Assembly (NCBI GenBank): GCA_016716565.1
Contig: JADJWC010000001.1
Span: 1,426,001 to 1,490,000 of the forward strand
Length of the DNA: 64,000 bases
Direction of reading: 5' to 3'
Source: a bacterium
GTDB taxonomy: Bacteria; Bacteroidota; Ignavibacteria; Ignavibacteriales; Ignavibacteriaceae
Shown here: positions 14,483 through 23,332 of the stretch, one piece after another
Position numbering within the stretch: the stretch's first letter is position 1
Layout: every line of letters starts with the position of its first letter
Notes under the pieces: model-generated
Seen by the model: only the letters and a program-made list of their open reading frames with translations
Database searches by the model: none
Told to the model about the DNA's origin: nothing
Position numbers and translations under genes: made by a program

Positions 14483-17056
14483 ATGAAAAAGTTTTTACTT
14501 TTTTTGTGCTTACTTATTTTGTGTTCGTCGACACTGCTTGGACAAGATGAATATCCACGTCCTCTAGAAGAAGTAGACGTCTCACAAATCTGGCATTCCA
14601 CTCCCGGAGTGATTCCTGAAAATAATATGATGTATGATCCGATTGTATCTGACATCATAAATCAAACAAACCTTGATTCACTCGTCTCTTATGTTCGTAT
14701 TCTTTCAGGAGAAGATTCAGTATGGATAGGCAGTACAAAAGTATTGATACAGAATCGTGGAAGCAGCGGAGGTGATCTGGCTGCTGATTATCTTATTCAA
14801 AAGCTCGCATCATATAACCTTGAAATATATGATCAAATTTATAGCAGCACCGGAAGAAATGTGTATGCAATGCAAGAGGGTTATCTATATCCTGAGCAAC
14901 AATATATCATCTGTGCACACTATGATGCAGTAGATGTCTATTGTGCTGATGATAATGCCACTGGTGTTGCTGCAGTAATAGAAGCTGCGAGGATTCTGTC
15001 AAAATATGATTTCAAGTACACGCTTATCTATGCACTCTGGGATGAAGAGGAAATTGGTTTAGTCGGAAGCAATTATTATGCATCGCAGGCATCATCGAAT
15101 CAGGATGATATACAGGGAGTATTGAATATGGATATGTTAGCCTGGGATGGAAATAATGATAACCTTCTCGACATTCACACACAGAACACAGGCAACTCAA
15201 ACGATCTTGCGAACCTGATGGTTGTAGTTAATTACTTGTATGGATTGTCACTTAATCCTGTAATCTATAATCCGGGCACCTGGCAGAGTGATCACTCTTC
15301 TTTCTGGAATCACGGATATGGTGCTATACTTCTTATTGAAGCTTATTATGGTGGTGATCTAAATCCATATTATCATAGTATAGATGATCGAATAGACAAA
15401 TTCAATCTATCTTACTTTCATAATTTAAGTAAGCTTTCGATTGGTACTATTTCATCGTTGCTTGAGGCAACGCAAGACACACTCCTTGCTTCTATTACAC
15501 CAGATCTTGGATATCAAACATATCCAGTAAATGTTCAGATCAAAGGAGTGAACACACACTTTCAGGAAGGAACAGGAACAGAGCAAGTTTGGTTCTCAAT
15601 GGATCAGGAAACAATCTTAGCAGATAATTTTAATGTAAACAGCAACACATTATTGAGTGCACAATTTCAAATACCGGCTACAGCAGCAATCGGTTTGTGG
15701 GATGTAATTGTAGAATGTTCAATTGATGGAATTATTTCCAAGGCAGAAGCATTTGAGATTCTTCCACCACCAGCGATAATAGTTGTTCAACCTGATTCAA
15801 TTGTTGTTGGTGTATTGCCCGGTTCAACTAAAACAAAAATATTAACAATCAGTAATGAAGGAGAAACGGATCTAAATTTTAATATCATCGGTGGATTTAG
15901 CTCAACTAATTATGCACTGTTGTACGATGGTATGGATGATTATGTCGAAGTGCCCGATAATCCAGAACTTAGTGCCATCGGATCATTTTTTACTCTTGAA
16001 TTCTGGATAAAAATAGACTCGTACCCAAATATTCAACGAGAAGTATTAGGAAAATGGGGTAATGGATATATAGAAGATGATGAATACGCTATATGCATCG
16101 ACCCATCTGGAATTCTCGGTATAGGTATTTCAGGTAATACAGGTCAAACTATTAAAGCAGAAGTGTTTTCTGACCCTATTCAACCACAAATCTGGAAGCA
16201 CATCACAGTAGTATTTGATGCTAATATTAGTTCATTAAAAGTTTATGGAGATGGAATATTAGAGGGAGAAGCGAATACAAATACGATTATTATGGACCGG
16301 GATACTGATCAATCATTTTTTATTGGCGCTTATGATTTTTCATGGTCTTTCTTTAAAGGTTTACTTGATGATGTCAGGATTTGCAATGTTGCAAGAACTC
16401 AAAGTGATATTCAGGAAGATATGTATCAGCAATTATCAGGAAGTGAAACAGGTTTACTTGGTTACTGGCAATTCAATGAAGGAACAGGTGATATTACATC
16501 CGATAAAACAGTAAATGCCAACAATGGTTCACTTTTCGGTGGTGTGCAGTGGACTACTTCCTCAGCACCATTAATGCCTGGCTGGTTTTTCACGAGTACA
16601 GATTCTGGAATCTGTTCTCCACACACATCAATGGATATTGAACTGCTCTTTGATGCAACCGAAGTTGATACCAGAGATTACCACGCTTCAATAATTGTAA
16701 AAAATAATGATCCTTTTACACCATCTGTTGTAGTTCCAATTCATATGATAGTTTCATCGTCCGTTGGAATTGAGGATGGATTAAATAATCCACTGGTTTT
16801 CAATCTTGAGCAAAATTATCCAAACCCGTTCAATCCCAGTACAACGATAAAATACTCAATACCGATGTTAAGCAAAGTTAAGTTAACACTCTTCAATTTG
16901 CTGGGTGAAGAAGTAACGACTTTAGTGAATGAAGAAAAAATTGCGGGAAATTATTCTATTGAATTCAACGCAACATTACTGCCAAGCGGTGTTTATTTCT
17001 ATCAATTGCGTGCGGGTGAATATACAGCAGTGAAGAAAATGATATTGTTGAAATAA
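14483..17056 (+). CDS. Secreted M28-family zinc aminopeptidase with LamG insert and T9SS tail
   Basis: 857 residues. Signal peptide 1-20 (STLLGQ). About 60-330 is an M28 peptidase with all expected zinc and catalytic residues visible: His146 in CAHYDAV, Asp156/157 in CADDNATG, Glu188-190 in WDEEEIG, Asp217 in NMDMLA, His298 in YYHSIDD. About 430-770 is an Ig-like module (IVVQPDSIVVGVLPGSTKTKILTISNEGE) interrupted by a LamG/concanavalin-like domain (DGMDDYVEVPDN...LLGYWQFNEGTGD) and resumed at PGWFFTSTDSG. The end is a T9SS tail (EQNYPNPFNPSTT to KKMILLK). It should release N-terminal amino acids from peptides outside the cell. It is followed by genes with related modules. Confidence 0.93.
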   Translation: MKKFLLFLCLLILCSSTLLGQDEYPRPLEEVDVSQIWHSTPGVIPENNMMYDPIVSDIINQTNLDSLVSYVRILSGEDSVWIGSTKVLIQNRGSSGGDLAADYLIQKLASYNLEIYDQIYSSTGRNVYAMQEGYLYPEQQYIICAHYDAVDVYCADDNATGVAAVIEAARILSKYDFKYTLIYALWDEEEIGLVGSNYYASQASSNQDDIQGVLNMDMLAWDGNNDNLLDIHTQNTGNSNDLANLMVVVNYLYGLSLNPVIYNPGTWQSDHSSFWNHGYGAILLIEAYYGGDLNPYYHSIDDRIDKFNLSYFHNLSKLSIGTISSLLEATQDTLLASITPDLGYQTYPVNVQIKGVNTHFQEGTGTEQVWFSMDQETILADNFNVNSNTLLSAQFQIPATAAIGLWDVIVECSIDGIISKAEAFEILPPPAIIVVQPDSIVVGVLPGSTKTKILTISNEGETDLNFNIIGGFSSTNYALLYDGMDDYVEVPDNPELSAIGSFFTLEFWIKIDSYPNIQREVLGKWGNGYIEDDEYAICIDPSGILGIGISGNTGQTIKAEVFSDPIQPQIWKHITVVFDANISSLKVYGDGILEGEANTNTIIMDRDTDQSFFIGAYDFSWSFFKGLLDDVRICNVARTQSDIQEDMYQQLSGSETGLLGYWQFNEGTGDITSDKTVNANNGSLFGGVQWTTSSAPLMPGWFFTSTDSGICSPHTSMDIELLFDATEVDTRDYHASIIVKNNDPFTPSVVVPIHMIVSSSVGIEDGLNNPLVFNLEQNYPNPFNPSTTIKYSIPMLSKVKLTLFNLLGEEVTTLVNEEKIAGNYSIEFNATLLPSGVYFYQLRAGEYTAVKKMILLK

Positions 17057-17067
17057 AATAATTAACC

Positions 17068-17095
17068 GTAGAGACAGGTCGCGACCTGTCTCTAC
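17068..17095. repeat. 28-bp perfect palindrome
   Basis: Arms GTAGAGACAGGTCG and CGACCTGTCTCTAC. It follows the M28 peptidase gene by 11 bp. Downstream is AATTTAATGTGAGAATTAAAATGGT, a decayed form of the tail-copy signature. Confidence 0.85.
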
Positions 17096-17140
17096 AAATT
17101 TAATGTGAGAATTAAAATGGTATGGTACTCTAAATAAATA

Positions 17141-17163
17141 TTTATCAATCCATAACTAGGAGG
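17141..17163 (+). promoter_or_regulatory. Conserved cargo-gene leader ending in AGGAGG
   Basis: TTTATCAATCCATAACTAGGAGG precedes ATG 17169. Member of the shared leader family. Confidence 0.5.
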
Positions 17164-17168
17164 ATAAA

Positions 17169-19928
17169 ATGTTGAGTTATACGAAATCCCGCAACGCGGG
17201 AAAAACTTCTCTACAAACTTTGTTTTTCTTTTTAATTGCTGTGCAGATTTGTTTTGCACAAGCACCAGTAATTTCAGTCACACCGGACTCTTTAATCGAA
17301 GATTTGTTATCAGGTAAAACAAGTGAACAAACACTTACCATATTTAACAATGGGAGTAGTGATCTGACGTTTGAGATAAATGTCAGAGATAATTTTGAGT
17401 TATTTCTTCTTAATTCAACCGACGATTATTCTATAGTTAGTTCAACTGATCCTTTAGAAGTAGCTAATATACCGGTAACCGACTACAAGAGTTATAGTGG
17501 AAATAGTTCATCTACGGGAAAGACATTTCTTCTCGAAAAAAATGAAAAAATTTATGAAGATAAATCGCTGGCGGGAGGATTAAAAATACTATTAATCACG
17601 TGCGGCGGTATGCCGAGTGAAATAAAAGATGCGTTACTAAGTTTTCCGGATATTCAGCAGGTTGATATTTTCGATGCATCAGGTTCAACTCCAACTATAA
17701 ATCAATTACTCCCTTATCACACAGTAATAGCAATGGACAACACTCCATATTCTGATCCCGTCGAGTTGGGTAATATATTGGCTGATTATGTAGATGCCGG
17801 AAGAGGACTTATACTAACTGTTGCAACATTTGCTTCTGGATGGGAAATTACGGGACGTCTATTGGAAGATGAGTATTTTCCATTCAACATTGGTTATGGT
17901 CCCGTTGGAGGAGCAACACTTGGAACATTTAATCCAACTCATCCGATTATGCAGGGTGTAACATCAGCTTATGGAGATTTACTTGTAGATTTAACGGTTG
18001 CTAATGGTGCGGAGTTAGTAGCAAGCTGGGATACTGGATGGCCATTCGTGGCAACCAAGGGAAAAAATGTTGTTGCAGTAAACATATATGTAACAGAACC
18101 GGGTTATTGGACTGGTGATATTCCTTTACTTCTTCACAATGCTGCTTTCTGGGCTGGCAGCTGCAGATGGCTTTCTGCTGAGCCTGATAATGGAACGATT
18201 ACCGCAGGTTCATCAATGGACATAACAATGAAATTTAATGCCGCAGGTTTAACTGGTGGTGAATATAATGCCAATATAAAAATATCCAGTAACGATCCCG
18301 TTACACCTGAGCTGATTGTTCCTGCACACTTATCTATTACAGATGCACCTGCAATTTGGACAAATACGGATAATATTAATTTCGGTGAAGTATTCCTTGG
18401 AGTATCTGATACATTTTACCTTGAAGTAAGAAACATTGGCTCACAGGACTTACTGATAATAAATTCAGCTATTCAACCAACCGAGTATACGGTATCGCCC
18501 GCGTTTGCAGGTATTGATCCGGGAGGGAGTGAAATCTTTACAATATCGTTTCTGCCAACTCAAGCTGGGAACTATCCCGGTACATTAACACTGACTAATA
18601 ACGATCCATTGTACGACAATTATGTAGTTGACCTGAGCGGACAGGGAGTAGAGCCACCGATAATTGTTGTTTCTCCTGACTCATTGGTAGTCGGTGTGTT
18701 ACCTGGTTCCACAAGAACAAAAATACTAACTATTAGTAACCAAGGCGAGAGCAATCTTTACTTCAACATTATCGGTGGTTTTAGTTCAACTAATTATGCG
18801 TTGCAGTTTGATGGAGTTGATGATCTTGTTGAAGTTCAAGATAATGCTAGTCTTGATATTTCAACTGAATTGACAATTGAAGCGTGGGCAAAGGTTGATT
18901 ATCAACAATTTTATACAAACCCCGCAATTGTTTGCAAATATATTCATCCAATATCTGGATATTCTCTCAACCTTTTTTCGTATATCAATAATCCAATGAC
19001 ACTAGAGTTCAGAGATCTAAATTCCAATTGGTGTTATGTTTCAAGTTTAACAACAGGACTCAATGATTTTACATGGCACCATTTTGCTGGCACTTTTGAC
19101 GGGGTGAAATTACGCATATATATAGACGGCATTCTGGATAATACTAGTCCAGATTATGTAACATCCATACTGTCAAATGATCTAAATCTAGCTATAGGCG
19201 GCGTCGTAAATATACAACAATGGTTTAATGGATTCATTGATGAAGTAAGAATTTGGAATGTTGCAAGAAGCCAACTCGAAATTCAAAACTCTATGTATAA
19301 GCAACTTAATAACATCGAACCAGGACTTGTAGCTTACTGGCAGTTTGATGAAGGAACCGGTACTATTACTTACGATAAAACTGCAAATGCGAACAATGGG
19401 ACACTTAACGGAGGTGTTCAATGGACGGACGTTGCACCGCTTTTGCAGCCTGGTTGGTTTCTTATGAGTACGGATTCAGGAGTTTGTTTACCACACACAT
19501 CAATGGATATCGAACTACTGTTTAATGCAACGGAACTTGATACCGGTGATTATTATGCTGCCGTAATTGTAAAAAGTAACGATCCTTTTACACCATCGGT
19601 TATAGTTCCGATTCATATGAAAGTTTCAACTTCAGTAGGAGTTGGTGATGGATTGAATACTCCAATGGTTTTCAATCTTGATCAAAATTATCCGAACCCA
19701 TTCAATCCCAACACAACAATAAAATACTCAATACCTGAATTAAGCAAAGTAAAGTTAACGCTCTTCAATTTGCTGGGTGAAGAGATAACAACTTTAGTTA
19801 ACGAAGAAAAGGTTGCAGGAAATTATTCGATTGAATTTTCCGCGGCATCATTGCCGAGCGGAGTTTATTTTTACAGAATACAAGCTGGTTCTTTTGTTGA
19901 CACTAAGAAAATGATTTTAATAAAGTAA
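17169..19928 (+). CDS. Large T9SS protein with ThuA/GATase-like and LamG inserts in Ig-like modules
   Basis: 919 residues. The signal peptide is unusually long: MLSYTKSRNAGKTS precedes the hydrophobic core, and the extra residues include a translated palindrome (TCCCGC-AAC-GCGGGA, 17187-17201) absent from the sister signal at 19939. An Ig-like module (VISVTPDSLIEDLLSG...FEINV) is split by an alpha/beta domain (about 138-335, LKILLITCGGM, HTVIAMDNTPYSD, GRGLILTVATF) resembling ThuA or class I amidotransferase-like folds. It resumes at CRWLSAEPDNGTI. A second Ig-like (ASH-type) domain follows, then a third split by a LamG domain (about 540-715, DGVDDLVEVQDN). The T9SS tail ends KKMILIK. No catalytic triad is obvious in the alpha/beta domain. 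Ten bp separate it from the next gene. Confidence 0.85.
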   Translation: MLSYTKSRNAGKTSLQTLFFFLIAVQICFAQAPVISVTPDSLIEDLLSGKTSEQTLTIFNNGSSDLTFEINVRDNFELFLLNSTDDYSIVSSTDPLEVANIPVTDYKSYSGNSSSTGKTFLLEKNEKIYEDKSLAGGLKILLITCGGMPSEIKDALLSFPDIQQVDIFDASGSTPTINQLLPYHTVIAMDNTPYSDPVELGNILADYVDAGRGLILTVATFASGWEITGRLLEDEYFPFNIGYGPVGGATLGTFNPTHPIMQGVTSAYGDLLVDLTVANGAELVASWDTGWPFVATKGKNVVAVNIYVTEPGYWTGDIPLLLHNAAFWAGSCRWLSAEPDNGTITAGSSMDITMKFNAAGLTGGEYNANIKISSNDPVTPELIVPAHLSITDAPAIWTNTDNINFGEVFLGVSDTFYLEVRNIGSQDLLIINSAIQPTEYTVSPAFAGIDPGGSEIFTISFLPTQAGNYPGTLTLTNNDPLYDNYVVDLSGQGVEPPIIVVSPDSLVVGVLPGSTRTKILTISNQGESNLYFNIIGGFSSTNYALQFDGVDDLVEVQDNASLDISTELTIEAWAKVDYQQFYTNPAIVCKYIHPISGYSLNLFSYINNPMTLEFRDLNSNWCYVSSLTTGLNDFTWHHFAGTFDGVKLRIYIDGILDNTSPDYVTSILSNDLNLAIGGVVNIQQWFNGFIDEVRIWNVARSQLEIQNSMYKQLNNIEPGLVAYWQFDEGTGTITYDKTANANNGTLNGGVQWTDVAPLLQPGWFLMSTDSGVCLPHTSMDIELLFNATELDTGDYYAAVIVKSNDPFTPSVIVPIHMKVSTSVGVGDGLNTPMVFNLDQNYPNPFNPNTTIKYSIPELSKVKLTLFNLLGEEITTLVNEEKVAGNYSIEFSAASLPSGVYFYRIQAGSFVDTKKMILIK

Positions 19929-19938
19929 TGGAGGCATT

Positions 19939-22377
19939 ATGAAAACTTTAATTCAAACTCTGTTTTTCTTTATACTTACAACGCAGATTTGTTTTGGGCA
20001 AGATTTCAATTCAAACAATCAGCAAGATTATAAATCCAGAAAATTTATGATGAAATCTCACAATCCCAATCTCAAATCTTTTCCGGAAAAATCATTTTAT
20101 AAACAGAAAGAAGATTGGCAATACATAATTGATACTACATGGGGACCCGGCTTACCACTTGCGCAGAAGCAGCAGATATTCAATATGTTCGCCAATAGTC
20201 TTCACAATTCTTTTGATGGATTTAATTCTCTCGGAATGACAATTGAGGATTGGGATACATTAAGAAACTATTATTATTCGAAAATAAACTCGACAACAAG
20301 TCGGGGAAGATTTTCAGCAATAATGAATTATTTATGTTCTAAGCTAAGAGATGGTCATACTTATTGTGATGATATTGGTGTTTATAGCACCCCATTAAAT
20401 CCTGGTGTCCCATTTTTTATGTTTAGTGGTAATATTAGGAATGTAGAACATTTTGGAGCCGTGACAACTATTCTACCCGATAGTAATGTTATGATTTTAC
20501 GTGTTGTCAATAATCATCCGCTCAATCTTGTGCCCGGAGATATTATTCTTGGATATGAAGGAGTTCCCTGGAAGGATTTGATTGTTGAATTAATGAATGC
20601 CGAGCTTCCAAATTATGATTGGTGGGGCGCTTATGAAGGTACTTATACAGATCATTTATTCATAGGTGCTGGAATGAATTGGCATTTATTTGATACAATT
20701 GATATACTGAAATACTCAACTGGTGATACGGTACATTTATCAGTCGCACCCTTAGTGAATCTGAACGTCCCCTCGATGTTAAATAATGAGCAAATAGAAA
20801 TTCCAAACATTCCATTCCCGAATTATTTCAATGGTCAATATGTAAGCTATGGAATCCTGAATAACACAAATATTGGTTATATCTATGTGCTATCAGAAAC
20901 TGGTACAGGCAATTCAAATTTTGACCAAGCTGTTGCTTCATTGCAGAATACCGATGCGCTAATAATTGATATGCGATGGAATGAAGGTGGTACAACAAGT
21001 TGGTCAGGAGCTTTTAACATTTTAGCGAATGAGAGTTTCCCTACTCTTGAATATGCTATGCGATGCAGTCCTTCAGACTTTACGTTGTGTCCGAACGGCA
21101 ATGTAGGCACTTGTTTTGTAAATGGATCACAAACAAAATATGACAGACCAATAGCAGTATTATTAGGTCCAACTTGTATAAGCACAGGTGATCGAAATGC
21201 TTACAGATTAAAATACTTGTATAATGTAAAAACATTTGGGAAACCAACTTGGGGAACTCCTGGTTGGGATATCGACTTTAGTACCAGTACTTGGTATATG
21301 AGGCACTCTACTGGAGATGCATTTCATACAAATAATCCCGGATATTATTTGCAAAGAAGAGAATTCCCAATTGACTACCCGGTTTGGCATAATCGTGATG
21401 ATGTTGCCGTAGGTAAAGATGCTGTTGTAGAAAAAGCACTTTGGTGGATAAATAATTTGGTTTATCCGCATGATAATGTAACTGATAAAACTTATTATTC
21501 TCCATCGGATGACACGATTCATTTTTCAACAATTATTGAGAATCCGAATTCTCATCAGCTATCAGCACGTGCATATCTCAAAACAATTGAAGGTGTTCTG
21601 ATTGATTCTGTCAATCTTGAAAAACAAACATTAAACTCAGACAGCGAAAATTGGATAGCACGCATTAGTAAACCAAGTTTTGAGGAAATATTCAAAATAG
21701 CCCTCACTGTATTCGATGAAACGGCATCAGAGCGATTCACAGTACCAAATGCAACTCGTTTTGCTACTTCTGGTCCCGTAGTGTTGGATAGCGTTACTTA
21801 CACAAAGAATTTTGGCAAATACTTCTGTAGACCGTATATAACAAATAAAGGAGATTCCAGTCTCCACAATATTTCAGGTAAGCTTATAAGTAATGATGCT
21901 TGGGTAACCACAATAAATCCATCAACCTGGTTGATACAAAATCTACCACCTGATGTTTCTACACCTTCAGTTGGAGCTTTGATAGTGAGCGTGATTGATA
22001 CCTTATTCCCAGCATACTTCAATTTTGAAGCTCATATTGGCTGCGATAATTGGCCTTTTTGGGAAGATTCGATTTTGGTGATTGTTGGAGTTGAAGATGA
22101 AATATCATCGCCAACAGAGTTTTTGCTTTTACAAAATTATCCGAATCCTTTCAACCCAAGCACAATAATCAGTTATCAGTTACCTGTAAGCAGTGATGTA
22201 ACGCTAAAAGTTTATGATGTCCTTGGGAATGAAATTGCGACACTTGTTGATGAATACAAACCATCAAGCAGGTATGAAGTTGAGTTTGATGCGGTTTCTT
22301 TACCAAGTGGTGTTTATTTCTATCAATTAAGAGCAGGTGACTTTATACAAACACGTAAGATGATTTTAATTAAATAA
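19939..22377 (+). CDS. Secreted S41-family (C-terminal-processing-like) peptidase with T9SS tail
   Basis: 812 residues. Signal peptide 1-20 (QICFGQ). An N-terminal helical region (about 55-130) is followed by a PDZ-like stretch (VPGDIILGYEGVPW, about 200-213). The S41 core has IGYIYVLSET, ALIIDMRWNEGG (about 341-352) and CISTGDRN, whose Ser415 is in the place of the catalytic Ser of tail-specific proteases. After the catalytic domain come Ig-like strands and a T9SS tail (about 733-812, LQNYPNPFNPSTI to RKMILIK). ATG follows GGAGG 10 bp after the previous stop, so it is translated from the same mRNA as 17169. Predicted extracellular serine protease; substrate unknown. Confidence 0.88.
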   Translation: MKTLIQTLFFFILTTQICFGQDFNSNNQQDYKSRKFMMKSHNPNLKSFPEKSFYKQKEDWQYIIDTTWGPGLPLAQKQQIFNMFANSLHNSFDGFNSLGMTIEDWDTLRNYYYSKINSTTSRGRFSAIMNYLCSKLRDGHTYCDDIGVYSTPLNPGVPFFMFSGNIRNVEHFGAVTTILPDSNVMILRVVNNHPLNLVPGDIILGYEGVPWKDLIVELMNAELPNYDWWGAYEGTYTDHLFIGAGMNWHLFDTIDILKYSTGDTVHLSVAPLVNLNVPSMLNNEQIEIPNIPFPNYFNGQYVSYGILNNTNIGYIYVLSETGTGNSNFDQAVASLQNTDALIIDMRWNEGGTTSWSGAFNILANESFPTLEYAMRCSPSDFTLCPNGNVGTCFVNGSQTKYDRPIAVLLGPTCISTGDRNAYRLKYLYNVKTFGKPTWGTPGWDIDFSTSTWYMRHSTGDAFHTNNPGYYLQRREFPIDYPVWHNRDDVAVGKDAVVEKALWWINNLVYPHDNVTDKTYYSPSDDTIHFSTIIENPNSHQLSARAYLKTIEGVLIDSVNLEKQTLNSDSENWIARISKPSFEEIFKIALTVFDETASERFTVPNATRFATSGPVVLDSVTYTKNFGKYFCRPYITNKGDSSLHNISGKLISNDAWVTTINPSTWLIQNLPPDVSTPSVGALIVSVIDTLFPAYFNFEAHIGCDNWPFWEDSILVIVGVEDEISSPTEFLLLQNYPNPFNPSTIISYQLPVSSDVTLKVYDVLGNEIATLVDEYKPSSRYEVEFDAVSLPSGVYFYQLRAGDFIQTRKMILIK

Positions 22378-22449
22378 AATTTTGGGATCTGTCTCTCAAC
22401 CATAGGCTGACAAGCTGACCGATCCGGAATATTGATGCGAACTAAAAGC

Positions 22450-22475
22450 GGAACGGACGGTAGTCCGTTCCCTAC
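22450..22475. repeat. Degenerate palindrome of the GTAG...CTAC type
   Basis: GGAACGGAC-GGTA-GTCCGTTCC followed by CTAC; the 5' GTAG is lost. As with the other copies, ATGAAAATG and a short frame ending AAATAA follow (22490-22513). Confidence 0.65.
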
Positions 22476-22519
22476 ACGGGAATGTATGAAATGAAAATGC
22501 TTTTATTTAAATAAAAAAA

Positions 22520-22570
22520 CCTCTCCCTTAATCCCTCTCCTTAGTAAGGAGAGGGAAAGAGGGTGAGGTT
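22520..22570. repeat. C-rich/G-rich intergenic hairpin
   Basis: Inner stem CCCTCTCCTTA (22533-22543) with TAAGGAGAGGG (22545-22555) around one base. The outer CCTCTCCCTT pairs with AGAGGGTGAGG. Same repeat type as 11181 and 14386. Confidence 0.65.
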
Positions 22571-22608
22571 GTGTTCTTAAAAGATAAAACGGTTCACTAA
22601 TTAATAAT

Positions 22609-22630
22609 TTATCAATCTTTAAATAGGAGG
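22609..22630 (+). promoter_or_regulatory. Conserved cargo-gene leader, diverged
   Basis: TTTATCAATCTTTAAATAGGAGG ends at 22630, before ATG 22636. CCATAA is replaced by CTTTAA. Confidence 0.4.
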
Positions 22631-22635
22631 TTCCT

Positions 22636-23064
22636 ATGTCAAGTTTCTTGAAATACCTAAACAAAGAAAAAAGTGTATTATTTCTTTTGTTTTTTTTATC
22701 AACAAGTTTTTGTTGTACAGTATTGGCTCAACCAGTTCATACACAAGGGCATTTATATATAATAGAACTGGATAAGGAGAAAGAGAATTTTGTAAATGAA
22801 TTACGTCTGGATGTATCTCCTGGTGATTCGATCCAATTTAAAAGTGTAAATGGCGACTTTGCTATTTATGTTATAAATGCAATTAGTTTTCTCCAAATCA
22901 AAGATGAAGATCTAAAAGCACGGGTTAATTCTAAGAATCCGGTAAGCGAAATCTATTTGGTGAAGACAGCAACTGACGAAATTGAATATATATATTCTAT
23001 TTACTGTGTTACTTCAAATAGTTGGCCCGATGCACCGCCACGAATAATTATTGTATCTCAGTAA
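22636..23064 (+). CDS. Small secreted protein of unknown function
   Basis: 142 residues; not recognised. The N-terminus (MSSFLKYLNKEKS, then a hydrophobic core, ending TVLAQP at about residue 33) is a signal peptide. The mature part is about 110 residues and beta-rich, with an LRLDVSPGDSIQF.. stretch that recalls the first strands of cupredoxin-like sandwiches. The copper ligands (His, Cys, Met) of that fold are not evident, so I would not call it a cupredoxin. It has no T9SS tail. It has the cargo-type leader and its own terminator, so it is probably transcribed alone or with the upstream block. Confidence 0.7.
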   Translation: MSSFLKYLNKEKSVLFLLFFLSTSFCCTVLAQPVHTQGHLYIIELDKEKENFVNELRLDVSPGDSIQFKSVNGDFAIYVINAISFLQIKDEDLKARVNSKNPVSEIYLVKTATDEIEYIYSIYCVTSNSWPDAPPRIIIVSQ

Positions 23065-23069
23065 TAAAC

Positions 23070-23097
23070 GGGCGAGTTAACTCTCGCCCTAATTTTT
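23070..23097 (+). terminator. Rho-independent terminator
   Basis: GGGCGAG (23070-23076), TTAACT loop, CTCGCCC (23083-23089), then TAATTTTTT. It ends the small secreted protein gene. Confidence 0.8.
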
Positions 23098-23175
23098 TGA
23101 ATTCCATAAGTAGAGCAGCTTAGTTCCTTAGAGTAAACTTTACTTTACATTAAAAACTGCGAAAAATCAAAACAT

Positions 23176-23247
23176 GCAACATAGATTCATATCTCTGCAA
23201 CATAAAGTCAAACTAATTCTTAATTAGTGCAAGCGTTAGCAACATAG
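23176..23247 (+). promoter_or_regulatory. Helically phased GCAACATAG repeats upstream of the lipoprotein operon
   Basis: GCAACATAG at 23176-23184, GCAACATAA at 23197-23205 and GCAACATAG at 23239-23247, at spacings of 21 and 42 bp (2 x 21). GCAAGCG at 23229 sits 10 bp before the last box. The final part, GCAAGCG-N3-GCAACATAGTCAATA, parallels GCAAGAG-N3-GCAACATAGTTAATA at 1984-2008. The flanking DNA continues to match weakly (T-rich stretch). Likely a shared regulator site; the distance to the start at 23333 allows a promoter downstream of it. Confidence 0.5.
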
Positions 23248-23332
23248 TCAATAACTACCGACCTCCCTGATTTATTTTATTTGAGTTGTCATTATTTAAC
23301 AACATTTTCAACAAAAAAATCAGGAGGACGAA

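Noticed and set aside
10858..17095. CRISPR array from repeated palindromes
   Set aside because: The elements are kilobases apart, differ in their cores and lack regular spacers or cas genes.
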